A DNA stretch of 64,000 nucleotides from Taibaiella lutea (GTDB lineage Bacteria; Bacteroidota; Bacteroidia; Chitinophagales; Chitinophagaceae). Positions within the stretch are counted from its first letter, which is position 1, and each line of letters starts with the position of its first letter. The stretch spans positions 434,001-498,000 of the forward strand of contig NZ_VWSH01000004.1 of the NCBI RefSeq assembly GCF_008629695.1. Reading direction: 5' to 3'. Below the pieces are notes generated by a model. That model did no database searches. It had not been told where the DNA came from and saw only the letters and a program-made list of their open reading frames with translations. Of this stretch, positions 8,358-17,660 are shown in pieces. A program made the translations under genes and the position numbers.

Positions 8358-9185
8358 ATGACATTTACACAATATTTAAAAGTCCAATTGACGGATTTTG
8401 TAGATACTTATAAGAAGTACTATTTAAAAACCAATGGAACAACAATCATCTTTACATTAATCACTTTTCTTTTCATTGCACTGCTCTTTCATTTCAGCAT
8501 TTTTGATGAAACAAACGCTAAGAAAACAATCAGCTTACTGAGTTATTTTTTTGTCCGTTATAGCGTTGCGGATACTTATAGTATTGTTGACCTGTCAAAA
8601 ACCGTATTTATCTTCTTTGTTTCAATATTTTCTATATCCTTGGTAAAACTGGAAAGAAACAAAACGGCTATAAATGATTTTAATTTTTCACACTTTCTCA
8701 AAAACATTAGCGGAAAAGCCTTAGGATATTTATTGGCAGCTATGTTAATCTGTATAGTTGCAGACTATTTTTTATTCAGGTTAGATAGTTTATCAATAAA
8801 AAATTACGGTGGTTCACCTTCAACCAAATGGCTGCATGGAATGTTATTCATGTTAAGGGTTTATATTCCGTTGATTATATTCTCTATTACCAACTATATA
8901 GTTTTGACGGGACATGCAGGTAAGTTAAATTTCAAAAACATGCTTTATCTTTTTACAAGTTTATGGATGTTTAATGAATTTGCTTATGAATGTTCGCTAT
9001 TCGTACGTGGACATATATTTGACCTGATTTTGCTTCCGTTTTCAGAAGACAATCATTATTTAATAGAAAGTTTTTTGGGAGTTGTATTAGTTGCGTTTTA
9101 TTTTTTAGGTTACCATGTTGCAATGACACATTCAATCATTTTACTGAATACGGAAGAACAAACACCGGCCTCACAGATCAGTTAA
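8358..9185 (+). CDS. hypothetical multi-pass membrane protein
   Basis: A 275-residue protein with about six hydrophobic segments (around residues 30-50, 80-100, 125-145, 160-190, 200-220 and 235-260). No family is recognised. The ATG at 8358 is preferred over a TTG five codons earlier. A weak promoter-like TTG-N20-TATTATTG lies at 8315-8345. It sits between the sugar transporter and a VOC-family gene, on the same strand as both, with 98 and 31 bp gaps. Function unknown. Confidence 0.7.
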   Translation: MTFTQYLKVQLTDFVDTYKKYYLKTNGTTIIFTLITFLFIALLFHFSIFDETNAKKTISLLSYFFVRYSVADTYSIVDLSKTVFIFFVSIFSISLVKLERNKTAINDFNFSHFLKNISGKALGYLLAAMLICIVADYFLFRLDSLSIKNYGGSPSTKWLHGMLFMLRVYIPLIIFSITNYIVLTGHAGKLNFKNMLYLFTSLWMFNEFAYECSLFVRGHIFDLILLPFSEDNHYLIESFLGVVLVAFYFLGYHVAMTHSIILLNTEEQTPASQIS

Positions 9186-9216
9186 GGAAATTTTGAAACA
9201 ATAAAACGGAAAACAA

Positions 9217-9660
9217 ATGTTATACTGTACACCATTTCTTTTATTTGACGGCAATTGCGCCGAGGCAATGACTTTTTATCAGGAATGCCTTGGTGGAGAA
9301 CTTACTTTGACAAAGCTTGGCGATACGCCCATGAAAGATCAGCTTCCCCCGGAGAAACATAACAGGATCATCAATGCGCAACTCAAAAGCGGCGCTATCA
9401 ATTTTTCAGCCACAGACTGGATGGCGTCTCCAACACTTGAACCTAAACAAGGTAATACTTTCAGCATATTTGTTGTCGGCACTGTTTATGATGAATTAAA
9501 AACAATTTTTGATAAGCTTTCCGAAGGCGCGGATAAAGATAAAAGGACTTTTATTGAATTACATGATATGCCGTTCGGAACTTACGGACAATTCACCGAC
9601 AAATTCGGTGTTGCCTGGATTTTCAAAGGGGAAAAGAATAGCGGGAATAAAGACAGCTGA
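9217..9660 (+). CDS. VOC-family (PhnB/glyoxalase-like) protein
   Basis: A 147-residue cytoplasmic protein of the vicinal oxygen chelate superfamily, PhnB-like subgroup, with two beta-alpha-beta-beta-beta modules. Typical signatures are CTPFLLFDGNCAEAMTFYQECLGGEL at the N-terminus and MPFGTYGQFTDKFGVAWIF near the end. Members include uncharacterised dioxygenase or lyase relatives and resistance proteins; substrate unknown. It is followed four bases later by a methyltransferase start, suggesting translational coupling. Confidence 0.85.
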   Translation: MLYCTPFLLFDGNCAEAMTFYQECLGGELTLTKLGDTPMKDQLPPEKHNRIINAQLKSGAINFSATDWMASPTLEPKQGNTFSIFVVGTVYDELKTIFDKLSEGADKDKRTFIELHDMPFGTYGQFTDKFGVAWIFKGEKNSGNKDS

Positions 9661-9664
9661 TAAA

Positions 9665-10435
9665 ATGAACTACTTTAATCCAAAGACAGCTGCAGAACGT
9701 TATGCAAATGGCCGCCCCGATTTCCATAGCAATACCATCATGCATATCAAAGATTATCTGCATCTTGATAAAAAACTTAATAGCGCATTAGACATTGCAT
9801 GCGGCACCGGGCTTTCAACCAAAGCGCTTTTAGAGATAGCAACTAATGTTTACGGAACGGATCTCTCTCCGGAAATGCTTAAGCTTGCATTGCAGTCCGA
9901 CAAAATTACCTATGCAATTGCACCCGCTGAACAACAACCTTTTGCAGATAACAGCTTTGATTTAATCACAGTAAGTTCAGGTATTCATTGGTTTGACATT
10001 GACAAATTTCTTATCGAAGCAAGCCGGCTCTTAAAAAGTAAATCCTGGCTTGTGCTTTATGAAAATCATTTTATTTCCGAGATGATTGGCAATGATAATT
10101 TTACGCATTGGTTTCCCGATATTTATCTGAAAAAATTCCCTTCACCGCCCCGCAATGATGCCTATGCCTGGACAAATGAAAATCTTATCTCAAAGCATCT
10201 AAGCTTCATCGGAGAAGAAAATTTTAAGAATGCTGTAAGACTAACCAAGAAACAACTTGTTTTATATTTTACTACACAGAGTAATATTATTGCGGCTGTT
10301 GAAAGCAAAGAAACAACTTATGAACAAGTTGAAGATTGGTTAAATGAGGAGCTTGTACCGTTTTTTGACAACGACGACACAATTCAAACCATTCATTACG
10401 GAAATTGGATTAAGTATATACAACGAACAAACTGA
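9665..10435 (+). CDS. class I SAM-dependent methyltransferase
   Basis: A 256-residue cytoplasmic methyltransferase. Motif I is ALDIACGTGLSTKAL at about residue 42, followed by GTDLSPEMLKLA and the acidic/Phe motif PFADNSFDLITVSSGIHWFD. The Methyltransf_11-type layout and the length of about 250 residues resemble small-molecule methyltransferases. The start MNYFNPKTAAERYANGRP is used at 9665; the longest frame begins inside the VOC gene and is rejected. Only four bases separate it from the VOC stop. Substrate unknown. Confidence 0.85.
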   Translation: MNYFNPKTAAERYANGRPDFHSNTIMHIKDYLHLDKKLNSALDIACGTGLSTKALLEIATNVYGTDLSPEMLKLALQSDKITYAIAPAEQQPFADNSFDLITVSSGIHWFDIDKFLIEASRLLKSKSWLVLYENHFISEMIGNDNFTHWFPDIYLKKFPSPPRNDAYAWTNENLISKHLSFIGEENFKNAVRLTKKQLVLYFTTQSNIIAAVESKETTYEQVEDWLNEELVPFFDNDDTIQTIHYGNWIKYIQRTN

Positions 10436-10463
10436 CAAGTACTACAGCTTTCGCCAAAGTATC

Positions 10464-10970
10464 CTATACATTTAGTGTCAATTCATAACAATGAAATGGC
10501 AAAGTTCTTCCGGTAAAATTCACTTCCCCTCTTTTTTCATACCCTCTGTTCTCATAAAAACGCAATACTCTTTCATTGCCGCTGTAAGCATCCAGCTTTA
10601 CAGAAGTATAACCATTCTCCTTTGCATAGTTCTCGGCAAAGTCCATCAACATGCGCGCCAATCCCTGTTTCTGGTTGTTGGGATGAACAGCAAGGCGGTG
10701 GATAACCAAAGATTTCCCTTCCTTATCTGACCAGGGAATTTTATTGTATTCAGGCTCCTCTATATCACTAATATTGATTACTCCGAGGCTTTTTCCATTA
10801 TGGTTGAGGCTATGCAGATAGCCGTTTCCGATATCTCCTGAAATATGATGAATAGTAGGATAATTGTCCGTCCATTGAAAAATATGCGCCAACTCCATTG
10901 AAAGTTTACATTCAATGAAAATTCTGAAAATCTCTTTTAATTGAGAAGGATTTGCTTTTTCAATCCTCAT
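10464..10970 (-). CDS. GNAT-family N-acetyltransferase
   Basis: A 168-residue acetyl-CoA-dependent acyltransferase. The acetyl-CoA loop is in VIHRLAVHPNNQKQGLARMLMDFAE (about residues 98-122) and the closing motif is SGNERVLRFYENRGYEKRGEV. The substrate cannot be deduced. It overlaps the upstream GNAT gene by 11 bp, indicating one two-gene transcript with translational coupling. Confidence 0.85.
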   Translation of the reverse strand: MRIEKANPSQLKEIFRIFIECKLSMELAHIFQWTDNYPTIHHISGDIGNGYLHSLNHNGKSLGVINISDIEEPEYNKIPWSDKEGKSLVIHRLAVHPNNQKQGLARMLMDFAENYAKENGYTSVKLDAYSGNERVLRFYENRGYEKRGEVNFTGRTLPFHCYELTLNV

Positions 10971-11517
10971 TTTTGATTATATTTTTGTTAAACTCTTCTT
11001 CTAAAATGGCATAGCTGTAACTGTCTTTCCACATGCCTCTTATCGGCAAGTCCTTTCTGCACATTCCTTCACGTATCATACCTGCTTTCTCGATTACCCT
11101 CGCAGAAGCTATATTTTCAACAGCACACCCTGCTTCAATCCGGTGAAGATGCAAATGATTAAAACCAAATTCCAGTATTTTTATCAATGCTTCTGTAGTA
11201 TAACCTCTGTTCCAATAATCTTTATGTATTTTGAACCAGACTTCTGCCCTTCTGAGTTTCGGTCTTCCCTTATTAATCGCAATAAGTCCTATGAACCGAT
11301 TGCTTTCATTCAGTTCAATACAAAATACATACTGACTTCTCGGTTCAGGATATTTTTCCGCCAGCCAGTTATTTAATAATTCTTCCGTTACCTGTAAATT
11401 TTCGGGAATTCCTAATGTATTGAACTCATCTGTTTCAGGTAAAGAATGAAGTGCATGAATATTATGAAGATCGCCTGATTGCAGCTCTCTGATGTTTAAC
11501 CTTTCAGTTTGTAGCAT
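10960..11517 (-). CDS. GNAT N-acetyltransferase, RimJ/RimL-like
   Basis: A 185-residue acetyltransferase that opens with LQTERLNIRELQSGDLHNIH, typical of the RimJ/RimL subgroup, and has the acetyl-CoA segment VWFKIHKDYWNRGYTTEALIKIL and ending NIASARVIEKAGMIREG. RimJ/RimL acetylate ribosomal protein N-termini, but most relatives have unknown amine substrates. It is the first gene of a pair with the GNAT gene at 10464-10970, overlapping by 11 bp. Confidence 0.87.
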   Translation of the reverse strand: MLQTERLNIRELQSGDLHNIHALHSLPETDEFNTLGIPENLQVTEELLNNWLAEKYPEPRSQYVFCIELNESNRFIGLIAINKGRPKLRRAEVWFKIHKDYWNRGYTTEALIKILEFGFNHLHLHRIEAGCAVENIASARVIEKAGMIREGMCRKDLPIRGMWKDSYSYAILEEEFNKNIIKNED

Positions 11518-11601
11518 TGGTGATAGAGGTATTAGAATGTTGGTAATTTAGTTACAAAAGCACTTCACTAAATTATGTTTTTTTGACTAACTGCAAACTT
11601 C

Positions 11602-11637
11602 ATAAATAAAGGGAGCAATATTGCTCCCTTTATTTAT
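11602..11637 (-). terminator. terminator of T9SS protein gene
   Basis: A perfect 17-bp stem with a 2-nt loop (stem GGGAGCAA flanked by A/T) lies just downstream of the gene ending at 11663. Confidence 0.85.
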
Positions 11638-11662
11638 TTTATAACATACAAATTCAAAATTC

Positions 11663-14437
11663 TTATTTTACTATTTCTATCTGCTGGTTCACAAAACCTT
11701 TATCTGTAAGTACTCTTACAAAGTATACACCTGAACTGAAACTTTCAACAGACAATTGGTGCATGGCTTTTGAATCTGCCTTTTGATGATAAACCATGGC
11801 ACCAACAGCGTTAAAGAGCATCACGTCCTGCATTTCATAATCTGCATTTTTATTGCTGATGTTCAATACTGATTTTGCAGGATTAGGATAGATACTCAAA
11901 CTGAAATTGGTTTTGTTGATATTTGCTGTTCCTGTTGTCAGGTCAACATTGATTACCTGGCTGAGCGAGAAATCCGTACAATCATTATATACCTTCAATG
12001 TTACATTGTAATGGTCCGATGCCGCAAACACATGCGTCGGGTTCATGGCTGTTACCAATGGCGAGCCGTCGCCAAAATCCCATTCAAATGAATTTACGTT
12101 TGTAGGGTTCAAAGGATAGAACTCCACTTTGCCCAGCTCGTCATAGAACCTCGGGATGAAACTGAAACCTTCTGTCCGTGGTTCCGGTAAGAATGCAATG
12201 TGCATGCTGTCCTTATTTACACAGGAATATGGCGTGGTTACTGTCACTAAATATTTTCCGGAATCGGAAGCATTAATAGTCTGGCTTGTTGCACCTGTAT
12301 TCCATAAATAACTGTAACCCGGATTGCCTGCATCGAGTACCAATACAACCGATTCGCAGATGGTGGTATCGTTGCCAAGGTTATCCACAGGCAGGGGACG
12401 CATTTTTACATATGTGCTGCTGGTAAGCTTGCAATGGTTGGTACTGGTGATGACAACAGAACGTGTGCCGCCGGTGTCTACATTAAGCGTCTGTGTGGTA
12501 GCTCCGCCCGGTGTCCATACAAATGTGCTTCCCGTGTTTGCTGCATTCAGGGTGGTTTCATTTCCTGCACACAAATTAGTTGTATCAGGAAGGTTGTTTA
12601 CAGGTGCAATGCCCGGTATAATCAAAATAGTGTCCCTCTTCGAGCATCCGTTTACGGTAACGTTTACGATATACTGTCCGACTGCATTGGTGCTGATAGT
12701 TTGTGTGGTTTGTCCGCCCGGCGACCAGAGATAGCTTCCGCCTGCATTGCCTGCATTCAGCGTAAGCGAAATACCCGGACAAAGTGTGGTATCAGGGCCA
12801 AGGTTAACGGTTGGTATAGGCCTGATGGTTGCTACTACTGCCTGCCGTGGCGTGCTTTCACAGGTTCCTGAAATGGCTGAGATATAATAAGTAGTCGTTA
12901 CGCTGATGGAAGGTGTGGTGAAAGAGTTGCCTGTAGCCAGAGCCGTTCCTCCTGTTGCAGCAGGATACCATTTGATGGATGCTCCTGAAGTCGTGGTTGC
13001 CTCAAGTATTACAGGGCCTGTACCGCAATGAAAGCTGTCTTTCTTTGAAACTACGGATGGTGCACTACAAAGAGTTGTAAAGTTGGTAACAGGCGACCAT
13101 GAACTCGTATCTCCTGCCGAACAGATGATTCTTACATAATAATCATAAGAGGTCAAAGCTGTTAAAGGCGGATTTAATGTGTATGGCTTTGTTGTCGTAA
13201 AAATAGAAGTACCCGCCGTATTTACATTGAACCCCGCCGCACCATATTTAATCTGATAGTTAAGCGGAGTGCCTGCATTCGTCCAGTTTAAAGAAGCAGA
13301 TGTCGAAGTAATGCTTGTAGCTGTCGGTGAGGTAGGAGGCGGGCAAGTCGAAGTTGTAGTAAAATTTGCAACAGGTGACCATGCACTTGTATCTCCTGCC
13401 GAGCAAATTGCTCTTACATAAAAGGAATAAGAAGTAACAGCCGTTAAAGGCGGGTTTAATGTATATGGCTTGGTTGGTGTAAAAATGGAAGTACCCGCTG
13501 TATTGACATTGAAGCCCGGAGCACCATATTTAATCTGATAATTAATTGGCGTACCTGTTTGTGTCCAGTTCAGAGATGCCGTTGTTGCCGTAATGCTTGT
13601 AGCGGTCGGAGCAGTCGGTGCCGCACAGATAGTAGTAGTAAAATTTGTAACCGGCGACCATAAACTGGTATCTCCTGCAGCGCAAATGGCCCTTACATAA
13701 TAATCATAAGAAGTGCCGGGAGTTAAAGGAGGATTGAGTGTATAAGGTTTGGTTGGCGTAAATATAGAGGTGCCTGCTGTATTTACATTAAAGCCGGTAG
13801 CACCATATTTAATCTGATAATTTATTGGCGTACCTGTTTGTGCCCAGTTTAAAGAAGCACTGGTATTGGTAATACTGGTAGCAGTAGGAGTCGTAGGCGC
13901 CGCACAGGTTGCACTTGAAGAAACGATTAAAGTGTAATCTTCCGTCTCGTTACCCGGTAATGCTCCGCAAGGTACCAGTGTGTTTGTATTATAATCGCGG
14001 AGATTTCTTACCCGCATTCTCTTATTACCGGATGTTGAGCCAGACCAAACGGTAATCGTGGCTGTCATTGTATTGATCCCTGTAGATAACAGATAAGAAT
14101 ATGCTGTTTCATTAGCATCATCAAAATCTCCATCATTATTATAATCTATCCAAACAGCCCATTTATAGGTAAAGCTTGTCAGTGCACCGGCAACAGCCGT
14201 CATTGTAAAACTACCACCTGCAGCAGCTGTTACATTCATCGTTGTAAAGTCACCATAACCATTAGTGGAATATCCACTCGAAAGGTTTGAAATATTTGTT
14301 GTACCTCCTGTTGTCGAAACACTAAGAATAGACCAGGTATCACCAGCCCCAGACGGGGTACAATAAGTTTGAGCCTGCGTGTACGATGATGCAATCATCA
14401 CGAAGAACAACAAAAGAAGAGCGTAAATCTTTTTCAT
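11663..14437 (-). CDS. secreted T9SS protein with GEVED, three FN3, Ig-like and PKD domains
   Basis: A 924-residue adhesin-like protein exported by Sec then the type IX system. Order: signal peptide (1-22), GEVED domain (about 90-172, WAVWIDYNNDGDFDDANE), three nearly identical fibronectin III repeats (about 180-460), an Ig-like domain with WYPAATGG (about 465-545), a series of NLGPDTTLC-type repeats (about 545-770), a PKD domain (SFEWDFGDGSPLVT, about 780-850) and a C-terminal sorting domain opening LSIYPNPAKSVLNIS. The C-terminal half is collinear, without gaps, with the next gene at a constant 2999-bp offset. A role in surface adhesion or matrix is inferred only. Own promoter and terminator. 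Confidence 0.9.
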   Translation of the reverse strand: MKKIYALLLLFFVMIASSYTQAQTYCTPSGAGDTWSILSVSTTGGTTNISNLSSGYSTNGYGDFTTMNVTAAAGGSFTMTAVAGALTSFTYKWAVWIDYNNDGDFDDANETAYSYLLSTGINTMTATITVWSGSTSGNKRMRVRNLRDYNTNTLVPCGALPGNETEDYTLIVSSSATCAAPTTPTATSITNTSASLNWAQTGTPINYQIKYGATGFNVNTAGTSIFTPTKPYTLNPPLTPGTSYDYYVRAICAAGDTSLWSPVTNFTTTICAAPTAPTATSITATTASLNWTQTGTPINYQIKYGAPGFNVNTAGTSIFTPTKPYTLNPPLTAVTSYSFYVRAICSAGDTSAWSPVANFTTTSTCPPPTSPTATSITSTSASLNWTNAGTPLNYQIKYGAAGFNVNTAGTSIFTTTKPYTLNPPLTALTSYDYYVRIICSAGDTSSWSPVTNFTTLCSAPSVVSKKDSFHCGTGPVILEATTTSGASIKWYPAATGGTALATGNSFTTPSISVTTTYYISAISGTCESTPRQAVVATIRPIPTVNLGPDTTLCPGISLTLNAGNAGGSYLWSPGGQTTQTISTNAVGQYIVNVTVNGCSKRDTILIIPGIAPVNNLPDTTNLCAGNETTLNAANTGSTFVWTPGGATTQTLNVDTGGTRSVVITSTNHCKLTSSTYVKMRPLPVDNLGNDTTICESVVLVLDAGNPGYSYLWNTGATSQTINASDSGKYLVTVTTPYSCVNKDSMHIAFLPEPRTEGFSFIPRFYDELGKVEFYPLNPTNVNSFEWDFGDGSPLVTAMNPTHVFAASDHYNVTLKVYNDCTDFSLSQVINVDLTTGTANINKTNFSLSIYPNPAKSVLNISNKNADYEMQDVMLFNAVGAMVYHQKADSKAMHQLSVESFSSGVYFVRVLTDKGFVNQQIEIVK

Positions 14438-14498
14438 CCAGTTAAATTTTGTGGTTAATGGTTAATCTTGTAATTAAAAAATGGTTAAATCTTTCGCT

Positions 14499-14529
14499 TA
14501 AAGATAATATCTAAATTCAGATTTTCAAA
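14499..14529 (-). promoter_or_regulatory. promoter of the 924-residue T9SS protein
   Basis: On the minus strand TTTG (14526-14529), 19 bp, then TATCTTTA (14499-14506), fitting TTTG-N19-TAnnTTTG with one mismatch. It lies 62 bp before the start codon. Confidence 0.6.
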
Positions 14530-14607
14530 TGTTATTATAATCTAAATTCCGATATGAAAAAGACAGGTATTAAAATTTTCATGTTGGGTAAAATCATTTT
14601 TTACACA

Positions 14608-14641
14608 AAAAAGGCGATTTCATTTCTGAAATCGCCTTTTT
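14608..14641 (-). terminator. terminator of second T9SS protein gene
   Basis: A 15-bp perfect stem around GGCGATTTCA with a 4-nt loop and T run on the minus strand, directly after the gene ending at 14662. Confidence 0.85.
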
Positions 14642-14661
14642 AAACCACATTTGAGATTATC

Positions 14662-17061
14662 TTACTTTACCACCTGTACCTGCTGGTTCACAAAACCTTT
14701 ATTGGTAAGTACCCTTACAAAGTACACGCCGGAACTCAGGCTTTCGACAGACAACTGATGCATGGCTTTTGAATCTGCTCTTTGGTGATAAACCATAGCA
14801 CCAACAGCATTAAAGAGCATTACATCCTGCATTTCATAATCCGCATCTTTATTGCTGATGTTCAATACTGATTTTGCAGGGTTCGGATAAATATTCAGGC
14901 TGAAATTATTTTTATTGATGGTTGCAGTTCCTGTCGGAAGATCAACATTAATTACCTGGCTGAGCGAAAAATCCGTACAGTCGTTATATACCTTCAATGT
15001 TACATTGTAATGGCCCGATGCTGCAAATACATGCACAGGGTTCATGGCTGTCACCAATGGCGAGCCATCGCCGAAATCCCATTCAAATGAATTTACGTTT
15101 GTAGGGTTCAGGGGATAGAATTCTACCTTGCCCAGTTCATCATAGAACCTCGGTATAAAGCTGAAACCCTCTGTCCTTGGGGAAGGAAGGAAAGCAATAT
15201 GCGTGCTGTCCGTGTTTTTGCAGGAATAAGGTGTGGTTACCACAACTACATAGCTGCCCGAATCTGCCGTGCTGATAGTTTGCGTAGTAGCACCTGTGTT
15301 CCATAAATAACTGTAACCCGGGTTGCCAGCATCCAGTATCAGTACAACCGATTCGCAGATGGTGGTATCGTTGCCAAGGTTATCCACAGGCAGGGGACGC
15401 ATTTTTACATAAGTACTGCTGGTAAGCTTGCAATGGTTGGTACTGGTGATAACAACAGAACGTGTGCCACCGGTGTCTACATTAAGCGTCTGTGTGGTAG
15501 CTCCACCCGGTGTCCATACAAATGTGCTTCCCGTGTTTGCTGCATTCAGGGTCGTTTCATTTCCTGCACACAAATTAGTTGTATCAGGAAGGTTGTTTAC
15601 AGGTGCAATACCCGGTATAATCAAAATAGTGTCCCTCTTCGAGCATCCGTTTACGGTAACGTTTACAATATACTGTCCGACTGCATTAGTGCTGATAGTT
15701 TGTGTGGTTTGTCCGCCCGGCGACCAGAGATAGCTTCCGCCTGCATTACCTGCATTCAGCGTAAGCGAAACACCCGGACAAAGCGTGGTATCAGGGCCAA
15801 GGTTAACCGTTGGTATAGGCCTGATGGTTGCTACTACTGCCTGCCGTGGCGTGCTTTCACAGGTTCCTGAAATAGCTGAGATATAATAAGTAGTCGTTAC
15901 GCTGATGGAAGGTGTGGTGAAAGAGTTGCCTGTAGCCAAAGCCGTTCCTCCTGTTGCTGCCGGATACCATTTGATGGATGCTCCGGAAGTTGTGGTTGCT
16001 TCAAGTATTACGGGGCCTGTACCGCAATGGAAACTGTCCTTCTTTGAAACTACGGATGGCGCATTACAGGCAGTCGTGAAATTCTTAACTACAGACCATG
16101 CGCTCGTATCCCCCACGGCGCAAATGGCGCGCACATAGTAATCATAAGAAGTAGCTGTGGTCAAAGGGGGATTTAAAGTATAAGGCTTGGTTGATGTATA
16201 GATAGAAGTGCCGCCGGTAGCTACAGGAAAACCCGGAGCGCCGTATTTTATCTGCCATTGACTTGGTGTACCTGTTTGTGTCCAGTCCAGGCTTGCAGTT
16301 GTTGTGGTAATACTGTTTGCCTGAAGCGCAGTAGGAGCGGCACAGGTTACTGTAACAGCAGGCTGATTTATGCTTACGGCAAAAATATTTAAAACTACAT
16401 TTGCACCAACAGTCCTTGTAAACTGTATGCTTTGTATCAACTTTGTCTGATTGGCAGTATTTATAGCAATACTGTATTGATACAGGTTAGGGCCATTAAC
16501 AGCACTACTTAAAATATTGGTACCGCGATCAATTCGTTGAAAGCCTGTCAGCGCTACATTTGCTCCGCCAAACCAATCATCCACAATAATTCCTGTTTGT
16601 GTCTGGTTGGTACCATCTGTGAAATTAATCTGAGCAGTCATTGTGCTGCTCCCGTTTCCTGTAATAGCACAAATATATACTGTTTGAGCTGCCATTGCGG
16701 TTTGAAAAGTAAGTGTAGCGGGAGCATTATTAGTAGCAATTCTTAAATCATTATTTGCAGAATAATCACCGAGTTGAAAAGTAAGCCCCGTGGTAGCTGC
16801 ACTATTAACAATTCCATTTGCAGGCAATCCTGTTGTACAGGGAGTTGAGGAGGATGTTTGTTGCCAGCCGTTACTTACATAGGCATCATTAAATGCATCG
16901 CAATCACCTGTTGTTGTAACCAAGCCGGTACCTATTCCATTTGCTATTACATCAGTAGTATATCCGGCGGTTACTGTAAGGGGTACATAGGCAGCATGGG
17001 TATTCTGTTCCAATGCTAATCCCGTAAGCAAAAAAAGAAGAAAGCGTAATGTGTACTTCAT
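14662..17061 (-). CDS. secreted T9SS protein with FN3, Ig-like and PKD domains (paralogue)
   Basis: A 799-residue secreted protein. Signal peptide (1-23), a unique region of about 215 residues that looks all-beta with no recognised family, one FN3 domain (about 239-332), Ig-like domain with WYPAATGG, NLGPDTTLC-type repeats, PKD domain and T9SS type A sorting domain (NIYPNPAKSVLNIS, last 75 residues). From the Ig-like domain onward it aligns without gaps to the preceding gene's product, almost identically in the middle, so the two arose by tandem duplication. The N-terminal parts differ, implying domain shuffling and different ligands. Own promoter at 17111-17143. Confidence 0.9.
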   Translation of the reverse strand: MKYTLRFLLFLLTGLALEQNTHAAYVPLTVTAGYTTDVIANGIGTGLVTTTGDCDAFNDAYVSNGWQQTSSSTPCTTGLPANGIVNSAATTGLTFQLGDYSANNDLRIATNNAPATLTFQTAMAAQTVYICAITGNGSSTMTAQINFTDGTNQTQTGIIVDDWFGGANVALTGFQRIDRGTNILSSAVNGPNLYQYSIAINTANQTKLIQSIQFTRTVGANVVLNIFAVSINQPAVTVTCAAPTALQANSITTTTASLDWTQTGTPSQWQIKYGAPGFPVATGGTSIYTSTKPYTLNPPLTTATSYDYYVRAICAVGDTSAWSVVKNFTTACNAPSVVSKKDSFHCGTGPVILEATTTSGASIKWYPAATGGTALATGNSFTTPSISVTTTYYISAISGTCESTPRQAVVATIRPIPTVNLGPDTTLCPGVSLTLNAGNAGGSYLWSPGGQTTQTISTNAVGQYIVNVTVNGCSKRDTILIIPGIAPVNNLPDTTNLCAGNETTLNAANTGSTFVWTPGGATTQTLNVDTGGTRSVVITSTNHCKLTSSTYVKMRPLPVDNLGNDTTICESVVLILDAGNPGYSYLWNTGATTQTISTADSGSYVVVVTTPYSCKNTDSTHIAFLPSPRTEGFSFIPRFYDELGKVEFYPLNPTNVNSFEWDFGDGSPLVTAMNPVHVFAASGHYNVTLKVYNDCTDFSLSQVINVDLPTGTATINKNNFSLNIYPNPAKSVLNISNKDADYEMQDVMLFNAVGAMVYHQRADSKAMHQLSVESLSSGVYFVRVLTNKGFVNQQVQVVK

Positions 17062-17110
17062 GAATACTTTAAATTAAAAATCTGGTTAATTGGTTAATCG
17101 TAGATCCTAC

Positions 17111-17143
17111 CAAAGATAGCACCAGATTGTAACATACAACAAA
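17111..17143 (-). promoter_or_regulatory. promoter of the 799-residue T9SS protein
   Basis: On the minus strand TATCTTTG (17111-17118) is a full match to the -7 consensus. TTG complements lie at 17137-17139 (18-bp spacer) and 17140-17143 (21-bp spacer). It sits 50 bp before the start codon. Confidence 0.7.
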
Positions 17144-17278
17144 CAAAAACATGTAGTTCTGTAAACATTTTTTTCAAAAAAAAATCCGGGATTATATTCT
17201 ATCTTTAATCAGCGCCATTTTGTTTTTAAAAACACGGCATAATGCAAGCAATTTTTCAATTTTCTCAATTAATTTATA

Positions 17279-17611
17279 ATGATAATCGGAGTCGCGGGCC
17301 CATATTCCGCCGAAACAGAAGCACAAAGACAAAAGAATCTTGACACAATGAATATTGCAGCAGCAAGACTTCTGGAGCTTGGTCATATTCCGGTCATTGG
17401 AATGAATGCGGCATTACCTGTTATCGAAAAAGCAAGTGGCGGAGACAGGTATAAGCATATCATGGATATTTCCCTTGCAGTTATCGGAGCCTGTGATGCT
17501 TTATTATTATTGGCAGAAAGTAAGGGTGCTAATATGGAACGTGATTTAATACTATCGAAAGGCCGGCCGGTATTCAGGACTATTGAAGAAGTAATTCACT
17601 ACGAGCAATAG
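17279..17611 (+). CDS. DUF4406 family protein
   Basis: A 110-residue protein opening IIGVAGPYSAETEAQRQKN and ending in LLLAESKGANMERDLILSKG, the pattern of DUF4406, a relative of nucleoside 2-deoxyribosyltransferases with a Rossmann-like nucleotide fold. Activity on a nucleotide sugar or nucleoside is possible but untested. It is divergent from the T9SS gene and followed by a GNAT gene after 49 bp. Confidence 0.8.
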   Translation: MIIGVAGPYSAETEAQRQKNLDTMNIAAARLLELGHIPVIGMNAALPVIEKASGGDRYKHIMDISLAVIGACDALLLLAESKGANMERDLILSKGRPVFRTIEEVIHYEQ

Positions 17612-17660
17612 AATTATTTAATCTAAAGTTGACACAAAACCGCCATATACATTTTAAACA

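Noticed and set aside
12324-12871. Frames of 136 and 145 residues antisense to the T9SS genes (also near 15433-15870)
   Set aside because: They recur in both paralogues only because the DNA is duplicated, and they lie opposite conserved domains.
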